Origin: Lumbricus rubellus
Taxonomy: Eukaryota > Annelida > Clitellata > Crassiclitellata > Lumbricidae
Assembly: GCA_945859605.1 (NCBI GenBank)
Contig: OX243821.1
Location: forward strand, 14,080,335 to 14,144,334
DNA: 64,000 nucleotides
Direction of reading: 5' to 3'
The position numbers and the translations under genes are program-made. Below the pieces are notes generated by a model. That model ran no database searches. It saw only the letters and a program-made list of their open reading frames with translations, and was not told the origin of the DNA. This document shows positions 56,721 through 64,000 of this stretch, piece after piece. Position 1 is the stretch's first letter. Each line of letters begins with the position of its first letter.

Positions 56721-59700
56721 ATAATGTGTTCACTGTTATTCAACAAAATCTGGTTCGACAAAAGACCCGCGGAAGGCCACGGCATTGAAGCGCTGGATTG
56801 AAATCGACAAAATCGACAAGCGCTGGAAGAGAAAAGAAGTTTCTCTAGAGTCTCCACAAAATTGGGCAAGACGTCTTCCGAGATCTTTGACGAAATCAAG
56901 GCCGCTTTCGTTGATTGGACCCAAGGTCTCGAAGGCCAGCGGCACAAATAAATAGGTTGAGGACAGTTCACTGTACTTCGCGTTCTTTCTGGTGGCTCCA
57001 GCTGCGCCCGACGTTGAACTTAAATAACATGGAGCCACGTTATCCGTCACTGTGACATCCCACAGTAGACTGCGGCCTCCACGCCATGGAATTAGAGTCA
57101 TTCCGTCGGGTCGCTTTCCGTGTGTCCTCAGTAATCCGGTTGGCTCTTTGATGTTAGGGATGCCCTCACGAGTCACGCTGCGGCTGACCAGGTCGTTCAG
57201 AACGGCGTGTCTGGCAATCCTACCAGGACCGAGACCACACGAGAGACCATCCGCCGTAATTACCGCTCCACAGGGACATGCGTGTGGCTCGCATATGCCC
57301 AACCCAAGTCGCAGGCTTATCGGTAGAGCAAACAGCCAGTCACCGCTGTGAGGCGCAGCGACTGCTCTAAGGCGTGCTTGATGGTAAAGCGTCAGTGTGG
57401 GTGGTGAGCAGTGAATCTACAACCTTGATCACAAGCGGTCTGTCCCATTGCGATTGTTTGTGGGCGGTGTGATGCCGCTCGTTTCGCACCAACGTCGCGT
57501 CACCTCTTCCACACATACGTCAATGACGGTCTGATTCAATCCAGGCACGGAGGATTGGAGGTCGCGGGTGCCTGCAGCAGAAGCCAGAAAGGCAGGGAGT
57601 GCAAGCGAAGCCACCCGACAAATTCCAAGACCACCTAACTTCACTGGCAAAATGGCCTGTAGCCATTGATCTTTCGACAAGGCGATGTTGAAGACTGTGC
57701 TTAATCCGTTTCGAAGGATTGCGTCGAATCTGTCCAGCAAAACGTGTCCTGTATCCTGCATCTTAACGTGTGCACAAGTCTCTGAGAGCTGAGTGAGAAT
57801 CTGAGAAGGGTCAAAGCGTCATGTTTGGCAATGAACTCTAATCTGCTTATTGCCAACTCCAGCTCCGTGCATCTGTCTTCCAAACATTTTGTCAATGCTT
57901 CACTGGTATACAATGACGAACCTAGCAAACAGGCTTTCTTTGGTGTCGTTACGGTGAAATCACAGAAGACACTGTCAATTTACTCCATGTCATGGTGATA
58001 GATGATTTCACACTTTTCTGGGTTGAGTTGTAGTCCAAGTTGCTCACATCGCTCTTTCAGTAGTCTCACATCCTCCGCCACAGTGACTGCATTTCCTGCG
58101 ACAGTAACGTCATCCATGTAACCCAGTACTAGCGGTGATGACAGATCCTGCAGAATTGGTTGTAGCGGAAGGCAGAAAAGTAACGGACCCAGTGGGTCTC
58201 CCTGTTGAGGACCGACTTGTGAAGATATGTTATAGTGACCAAACAGTATATCTGAAGGTTCAGCGTAAGCTAGGTGACAGAATGGAGCAAGTTCCGGAAG
58301 GACGTCGTCAATAGAAGACAGCATTCTATCTCTGTACAGACTATTGAAGGCGTTCTTAAAGTTTAGCTTTATTATGATAGATCCTGCAGGCATTGCTTCC
58401 AAGAAACGTCTCGCTGCGTGGACAGCAGCCTCTGCTCCAACCGGCACACCAACGCCAACCTGCCTCGGTGCGAGGTATGCAGTGGCATCTGCGATCGCGT
58501 AGGTGTTTGCACATTTTGATGCTAGTCTGCGCCAGAAGTAACGTATTACAATCGGTCGCAGACCTCCAGATTCCTTTCAAAGTGCCATCAAAGTACCACC
58601 GAAGAGAACAGGTCTTATGGGTTCAGGGCATTCACCCTTCAGAAGAAGATTGACCAGACCGGTGATGGCGGAGATCAGCTCTGCTCCGACTTCTGCGCAG
58701 TTCACGAAATCTGAAAGGTGTTGGGGTCGAAGACCGTCTGGTCCGCCCGAAGAACCTTACGGGAAAGAGCGGATCCTGCCGAGTACCTGATCTTCTGTTG
58801 TCTGTAAGGGCGCCACCGTGTGCTTTGCCGTGATGTGAGGCCGGTCGATTGGAGGCGAAGGGTGTTTTGATCGTAGCTCCGTTAAGGGGTCAGGATCAGC
58901 CGCAACGGGTCTGTCGTTAGAGCACAGAATTCTGATGGCCGCTCTGATGTTGCCGTCCTCTAGTTTTGATGCAACAGCTGAAGCAACCGACTGGTCCACA
59001 TCTGCTTTATATCTTCCACCATGTCTGTTAATGATGGGGGACTCAGCGAAGATTTATTCTCTCTTAAGTTTCCAAGATGTCTGGAAGTCATCTACCCTTT
59101 TCTTGATGGTTGAAGACAGATTGTGGCGACGGCCTCCTCTTCTTGGTTGTCCCAAGACCGCAGCACCAAAAGTGAGGAGCATCTGCCATATGGAAGGGTT
59201 TTCGGCGTCCCTTAAGTTAAGACTTTATTGATTATGGTTGTGAGAAGTCGTCCGGTTTGTAGTCTAGCAGCTTTCGGAATGCGTGTTAGCAATCTGTGTG
59301 ACAGTCTTGGGTGCGGAATTCTGATCTCAGGGGCGTCGTTATTCACCAACAGTTGCTCCGTTCTGGCTTCCGGCGGCGTCTGCTCAACATCTTACGACTG
59401 GCTGCGTTCGTCCACCTCTTGATCGTCACCCTGGCTTCGACTCGCTCCAAGAGGTAGTCTGTGCGACCCTGGGCACGGTTGATTACGAGGACCGTGAAGA
59501 TGGACCTTCCCGTCTTTGTTATGAAGCTGTCTTAACGATCTGCATACACTGCATACGCCTTTAGCTTTTTGTGACGCACGGACGGGCGACGTCATGTAAT
59601 CCGCCGTCAGACGACGTTGCGTTGTCATGGTAACGTTTATGACATTGCTAGCCGTTTAAACGAGATAGTTAAAGTTAAATGGCTCTGTGAACGTTATAAA

Positions 59701-59795
59701 ATCAAATTAATGGCCAACCATACTCAGCAGAATCCGGGTCGTTTCGCAAACTGCGACTTGAGCTTAGCGAAACGCTCAAAACAAAAAGAAACCAT
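56721..59795 (-). mobile_element. RLE retrotransposon copy P, near full length, with N-terminal zinc finger
   Basis: Minus strand, right to left: about 160 bp of 5' UTR; a frame 59,628-59,392 with CSVCRSLRQLHNKDGKVHLH and GPRNQPCPGSHRLP, an apparent Cys/His finger; N-terminal region like copy Q (59,180-58,760); RT with TIKLNFKNAF-type motif (58,360) and LGYMDDVTVAGNAVTVAED (58,120, catalytic box); LPVKLGGLGICRVASLALPA (57,660); CEPHACPCGAVITADGLSCG (zinc knuckle, shortened); GKRPDGMTLIPWRGGRSLLW; and the end LFQRLSILSISIQRFNAVAF, with a duplicated SIQ/SIS segment. Frameshifts near 58,760, 58,560, 57,960, 57,720 and 57,430. The best guide to full element structure: about 3 kb. Confidence 0.87.
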
Positions 59796-59870
59796 CGATT
59801 ATTATTATTATTATTATTATTATTATAAAACTCTTTTATTTTTTATTATTATTATTTTTATTATTATTAT
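59796..59870. repeat. Mixed (ATT)n/T-rich tract
   Basis: ATT repeats interrupted by aaaactctttta; separates copies P and Q. Confidence 0.9.
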
Positions 59871-62434
59871 GGGTCCGGAATTAGTCAGGCCTCGTCTTCA
59901 GGGTTTGAACAGAAAGAGCCTCGGAAGGCCACGGCATTAAAGCGCTGGATTGAAATCGACAAACGCTGGAAGAGAAAGCAAGTTTCTCTAGACTCCCTTG
60001 AAAATTCGGAAATACGCCTTCCTAAATCTTTGAGGAAAACAAGACCGCTTTCGTTGATTGGACCAAGGGTCTCGAAGGCCAGCGGCACAAATAAGTAGGT
60101 TTTGGACAGTTCACTGTACTTCGCATTCTTTCTGGTGGCAGCCAGCTCAGCCGCCGCTCCAGCTGCACCCGATGTTGAGCTAAGGTAAGATGGAGCCACG
60201 GTGTCCGTCACTGTGACATCCCAGACGAGACTACGGCCTCCGCTCCAAGGAATTAGAGTCATCCCATCGGGACGCTTTCCGTCCGACCTCAGCAAACCGG
60301 ATGGCTCTTTAATGTTGGGGACGCCGGCACGAGTCAGACTGCGACTAATCAGGCCGTTCAGGACGGCGTGTCTGGCGATCCTGCCCGGACCAAGACCACA
60401 GGACAGGCCATGGGAGCCATCTGCAGTCACCACCGCCCCACAAGGACATGCGTGTGGCTCGCATAAACCCACCCCAAGGCGGAGGCTTACAGCTATCCTC
60501 ACCGCTTCGTCGTCCAGCCGCAAACCACACGATGATATTGGCAGCGCAAACAACCAGTCGCCGCTATGAGGCGCAGCGACAGCTCTAAGGCGAGCTTGAT
60601 GGTAGGCGTCAGTGTGGATGGTGAGCAGTGATTCGACCACCTTGATGACAAGCGGTGTGTCCCAGTGCGATTGTTTGTGGGCCACGCTCTCGTCTGGCGG
60701 TGTGATGCCGCTTGCTTCGCACCAACGTCGCGTCATTTCTTCCACACATAAGTCGGTGTCAGACTGATTTGAACCCAGCATGGAGGATTGAAGGTCGCGG
60801 GTGCCTGCAGCAGAAGCCAGAAAGGCAGGGAGTGCAAGCGAAGCCACCCGACGAATTCCCAATCCACCCATCTTCACGGGCAAAGAAGCCTGTAGCCATT
60901 GGTCGTTCGATAAGGCGATGTTGAAGACTGTACTTAATCCGTTTCGAAGAATTGCGTCGAATCTGTCCAACAAAACGTGACCTATACACGGGCAGCATCT
61001 TAATGTGTAAACCAATCTCTGTGAGCTGAGTGAGAATCTGAGGAGGGTCAAAGCATCATGTTTGGCAATTAACTCTAATCTGCTTATTGCCAACTCCAGT
61101 TCTGTGCATCTGTCCTCCAGACATTTTGTCAATGCTTCACTGGTGGACAATGGCGCACCTAGCAAACAGGCTTTCTCTGGTGGTGTGACGGTGAAATTAT
61201 TGAAGATACTGTCGGAGAGGTGCATGTCATGGCGATGGATGATTTCACATTTTTCCTCGTTAAGTTGCAATCCAAGATGCTCACATCGCTCCTTTAGTAA
61301 CATCACGTCTTCTGCCACAGTGGCTGCTTCTCCTCCAAGAGAAACGTCGTCCATGTATCCCAATATCAGCGATGAAGTCAAATCCTGCAGAATTGGCTGT
61401 AGCGGGAGGCAAAAGAGCAAAGGACCGAGCGGATCTCCTTGTTGGGGTCCAACTTGTGATAAGATGTTATACTGACCGAACAGAAGCTGCGAAGGTGCCG
61501 CGTAAGCGAGGTGACAGTATGGAGCAAGTTCCGGGAGGACATCATCTATTGCAGAGAGCAACCTGTCTCTGAAGAGGGTGTTGAAAGCATTCTTGAAATC
61601 TAGCTTTACCAAGATGGATCCTTTTGGCATTGCTTCCAGAAAACGTCTCGCCGCATGAACTGCTGCCTCTGCTCCACCCGGAACACCAACTCCAACCTGC
61701 CTCGGTGCGAGGTATTCAGTCACCATCGAGACCGCATAGGTGTTTGCACATTTGGATGCGAGCCTGCGCCAGCAATAACCAATTACAATCGGGCGCAGAC
61801 CCCCAGACGCCTTTCGGAGAGCCATAAGAGTTCCTCCAAAGAGTAAGGGTCTAATGAGATCAGGGCATTCGCCTTTCAGAAGAAGGTTGACCAGACCGGT
61901 GATGGCGGAGATCAGCTCTGATCCGACTTCTGCGCAGTTCACGAGGTCTGAAAGGTGTTGGGGTCGAAGACCGTCTGGTCCGCCCGAGGAACCCTGCGGG
62001 AAAGAGCGGATCCGGCCGAGCACCTCATCTTCTGTTGTCTGAAAGGGCGCCACCGTGTGTTTTGCCGTGATGTGAGGCCGGTCGATTGGAGGCGAGGGGT
62101 GTTTTGAGCGTAGCTCCGTTAAGGTGTCTTGGTCAGCCGCAACGGGTTTGTCGTTAGAGCATAGAATTCTAATTGCCGCTCTGATGTTGCCATCTTCTAG
62201 TTTTGATGCAACAGCTGAAGCAACCGACTGGTAGACATCTGCTTTATATCTTCCACCATGGGTGTTAATGATGGAAGACTCAGCGAAGATCTCATCCCTT
62301 TTCAGCTGCCAAGATGTATGGAAGTCATCTACCCTTTTCTTAATGGTTGATGAAAGATTGTGGCGGCGACCTCCTCTTCGTGGTTGTTCCAAGACCGCAG
62401 CACCAAAAGTGAGGAGCATCTGCCACGTGGAAGG

Positions 62435-62436
<2 letters not shown>
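59871..62436 (-). mobile_element. RLE retrotransposon copy Q, longest intact copy
   Basis: About 2.57 kb between ATT tracts. It is truncated at its 5' side (62,436) within the coding sequence: compared with copy P it lacks the N-terminal zinc-finger region and 5' UTR. The 3' UTR is only about 14 bp before the microsatellite. Confidence 0.9.
59885..62419 (-). CDS. Reverse transcriptase with zinc knuckle and restriction-like endonuclease
   Basis: An uninterrupted 844-codon frame. RT: GGLRPIVIGYCWRRLASKCA (about 206-225), VKLDFKNAF with the first catalytic Asp274, GPQQGDPLGPLLF (324-336), and GYMDDVSLGG with catalytic Asp357-358. A linker and thumb region (WLQASLPVKMGGLGIRRV, 508-525) follows. 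Then CEPHACPCG, with His670 and Cys674 completing a zinc knuckle. The endonuclease core is KRPDGMTLIPW (715-725) and WDVTV with Asp734, a PD-(D/E)XK type. The C-terminus is LFQRLSISIQRFNAVAFRG. This order (RT, then CCHC, then restriction-like endonuclease) defines the R2/R4/NeSL group of non-LTR retrotransposons. The frame is open upstream to the truncation, so the ATG used here is internal. Confidence 0.92.
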   Translation of the reverse strand: MLLTFGAAVLEQPRRGGRRHNLSSTIKKRVDDFHTSWQLKRDEIFAESSIINTHGGRYKADVYQSVASAVASKLEDGNIRAAIRILCSNDKPVAADQDTLTELRSKHPSPPIDRPHITAKHTVAPFQTTEDEVLGRIRSFPQGSSGGPDGLRPQHLSDLVNCAEVGSELISAITGLVNLLLKGECPDLIRPLLFGGTLMALRKASGGLRPIVIGYCWRRLASKCANTYAVSMVTEYLAPRQVGVGVPGGAEAAVHAARRFLEAMPKGSILVKLDFKNAFNTLFRDRLLSAIDDVLPELAPYCHLAYAAPSQLLFGQYNILSQVGPQQGDPLGPLLFCLPLQPILQDLTSSLILGYMDDVSLGGEAATVAEDVMLLKERCEHLGLQLNEEKCEIIHRHDMHLSDSIFNNFTVTPPEKACLLGAPLSTSEALTKCLEDRCTELELAISRLELIAKHDALTLLRFSLSSQRLVYTLRCCPCIGHVLLDRFDAILRNGLSTVFNIALSNDQWLQASLPVKMGGLGIRRVASLALPAFLASAAGTRDLQSSMLGSNQSDTDLCVEEMTRRWCEASGITPPDESVAHKQSHWDTPLVIKVVESLLTIHTDAYHQARLRAVAAPHSGDWLFALPISSCGLRLDDEAVRIAVSLRLGVGLCEPHACPCGAVVTADGSHGLSCGLGPGRIARHAVLNGLISRSLTRAGVPNIKEPSGLLRSDGKRPDGMTLIPWSGGRSLVWDVTVTDTVAPSYLSSTSGAAGAAAELAATRKNAKYSELSKTYLFVPLAFETLGPINESGLVFLKDLGRRISEFSRESRETCFLFQRLSISIQRFNAVAFRGSFCSNPEDEA

Positions 62437-62512
<76 letters not shown>

Positions 62513-62527
62513 TATTATTATTATTGT
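62437..62527. repeat. (ATT)n microsatellite
   Basis: About 90 bp with minor interruptions at the right (ttgttattgtt). Confidence 0.94.
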
Positions 62528-62853
62528 TATTGTTATATTCCTCTAAAACACAGAACTACGGCCTCGTCGAGCCCAGGCATGCGATGGCGTTGAATCGCTG
62601 TACTGTTACAGATATTTTCTGGAACAGGAAGAAGGTTTCCTGAGGTTCTTCAGTAATGCGTGACAATCGTCGGCCGAGTTCTGTGATGGAGGCCAGGCCT
62701 TCCTCGTCCATAGGCCCCAGCGTTTCTATCGCAACCGGAGTGAAAATGTATCTCGTCTGCAGTTCCGAGTATTTAGGCCTCTTCGTAGCAGCGGCTATTT
62801 CAGCAACTCCGCCCGCCATTGCAGAAGTCTCAGCCAAGTAGGATGGTGCTAGG
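62528..62853 (-). mobile_element. RLE retrotransposon copy R, endonuclease tail
   Basis: 93 open codons (62,556-62,837): AAATKRPKYSELQTRYIFTP, VAIETLGPMDEEGLASITEL and LFQKISVTVQRFNAIACLGS. Truncated just after the endonuclease core, at the APSYL codons (62,853), against a short ATT run. Confidence 0.85.
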
Positions 62854-62872
62854 TATTATTATTATTAGGGTA

Positions 62873-63365
62873 CTAGCTGAACCCGGCCACGCGTTGCTGT
62901 GGCTGAAAAGAGGCTCCCCCTCCCCCTCCACCTCCCCTCCCCCTCCGCTTCCTCCCCACCGTCTTTGTCCCGCTCCCTCCACTCCTTTCCTCCGTCGCAG
63001 CGTCCATTCCAAGCCCAAAAGCCGCTTTGGGAAAAGGCCTAAAAGCGGCCTCTTTGGTAAATTAATCGCGACTCGCTTATGACGTCATAGCACGCCACCT
63101 CATTGATGTTTCGTCTGCTATGTTTGGAGACGGCGTTTATGAAATCTGGCAGCCGTGTGGGACGTGTTGAATTTGTAAATGGCGGACGAACGGATTGCAA
63201 AGTTCACTTTTTGTGGAAACGAATGCGTTTTTTGGGGTGAAAAAATCTTAAGACACGGTGCTATTTGAATGGAAGGTTTTGGTAAATTTTCACAACAATC
63301 GGTGCGTAGCTTTCGGCGTGGTAATGCGACGAACTATTGGAAAGTTTCATTTTTATTTATATAGA
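62873..63365 (-). mobile_element. Non-autonomous Helitron 3
   Basis: On the minus strand it begins TCTATATAAATAAAAATGAA (63,365) and ends with hairpin GCCAC-agcaacgc-GTGGC, then CTAG (62,876-62,873). Host A and T flank the ends. The C-rich stretch on the plus strand at 62,911-62,990 is G-rich in element orientation and lies near the 3' end, as in Helitrons 1 and 2. 493 bp, no coding capacity. It lies between retrotransposon copies R and S. Confidence 0.8.
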
Positions 63366-63399
63366 TTATAATTATTATTTTTTTATTTTATTTATTATT

Positions 63400-64000
63400 T
63401 TTTTTAACCCGAGTTATCTATAATCCCTCAGGTGTCAGATATTAATAAGAAATTTAAACTCTGGAGTGGACATCCATGTCAAGATCAGGAAGAACAAAAG
63501 TGCTGTGGAAGGCAACAGCATTAAAACGCTGAATGGTGACAGACAGGCGCTGAAACAAGAAGCTTGTTTCTCTTGCGTCGCCTGAAATTTGGCTCAAGAG
63601 ATGACCCAGGTCGGCGAGAAATGCCTGTCCCTTGGCGTTAATTGGCCCCATTGTTTCAAATGCCAATGGGACAAAGTGGTAGGTTTGCATTAAATGTGCA
63701 TATTTTGTATTTTTCCTGGCTTCAGCCAGTTCTGCAGCGCCCCCCATCCGAATGGAGGTTGTGGCAAGATAAGAGGTAGCCACAGTATCTGCAACTGTAA
63801 CGTCCCAGGTCAAACAACGACCTGAGCGCCAGGGGTTCAATGTAAGGCCGTCTGGTCTCTTGCCATCCGAACTTGGCAAACCAGGTGGTTCCTTAACTGC
63901 CGGAATGCCTGCCTGAACCAGGCCCCTGCAGATTAGGTCATTCAGGACCGCATGTCGGGCCTGACGACCAGGACCATGACGGCACGAGAGGCCGTGCGAT
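63400..64000 (-). mobile_element. RLE retrotransposon copy S, runs off the window
   Basis: A degenerate 3' hairpin (cccgagttatctataatccc...tcagg, 63,406-63,432) precedes an open frame read from 64,000 to 63,454: SHGLSCRHGPGRQARHAVLN (zinc-knuckle end), GKRPDGLTLNPWRSGRCLTW and DVTVADTVATSYL (endonuclease), LFQRLSVTIQRFNAVAF. The remainder lies beyond the window. Confidence 0.87.

Overview
The window looks like repeat-dense nuclear DNA of an invertebrate animal. Evidence: tRNA-derived SINEs, several APE-type LINEs, Tc1/mariner and hAT elements, Helitrons, Maverick/Polinton (adintovirus-like) insertions, GT-AG introns and very long (ATT)n microsatellites. I see no convincing host gene. Almost everything legible is a transposable element or a relic of one, and most coding regions are broken. 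The species cannot be named from the sequence.

Region 1 (1-10.8 kb) is a decayed Maverick/Polinton-like element. It has a phospholipase A2-like gene on the minus strand, then on the plus strand a packaging ATPase, a minor-capsid-like protein, a glycine-rich virion-core-like protein, a possible dUTPase-like protein, an intact two-helix membrane protein, the major capsid protein and an adenain-like protease. Younger elements split it: a hAT element with a Helitron inside it, a tRNA-SINE with a local duplication, two Tc1/mariner elements, a hAT MITE, a second SINE family and a LINE tail. Several have exact target duplications.

Region 2 (10.8-29.4 kb) is a graveyard of LINE fragments in both orientations. 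It also holds a second Helitron, a 2.4-kb terminal-inverted-repeat element containing a 592-bp element with a 9-bp target duplication, a long inverted repeat, a perfect palindrome, a SINE, and a third Maverick relic (capsid C-terminus plus protease) at 25.85-26.2 kb.

Region 3 (29,749-40,183) is a second, compact Maverick of 10.4 kb bounded by inverted repeats of about 420 bp. Its order is PC4-like gene(+), integrase relic, two tandem capsid-type paralogs, core protein, major capsid protein, protease, PC4-like gene(-). I see no DNA polymerase or packaging ATPase in it. It sits inside an older copy of the retrotransposon that fills region 4.

Region 4 (40.2-64 kb) is the most striking part. About twenty copies of non-LTR retrotransposons with a reverse transcriptase, a CCHC-type zinc knuckle and a C-terminal restriction-like endonuclease lie end to end, all on the minus strand, nearly all separated by (ATT)n tracts. 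They range from 3'-UTR stubs of about 30-120 bp to near full length (about 3 kb). One carries an uninterrupted 844-codon RT-endonuclease reading frame. The layout fits target-primed insertion into (TAA)n microsatellites, each insertion restoring a microsatellite landing site for the next. Several copies share a 3'-terminal hairpin.
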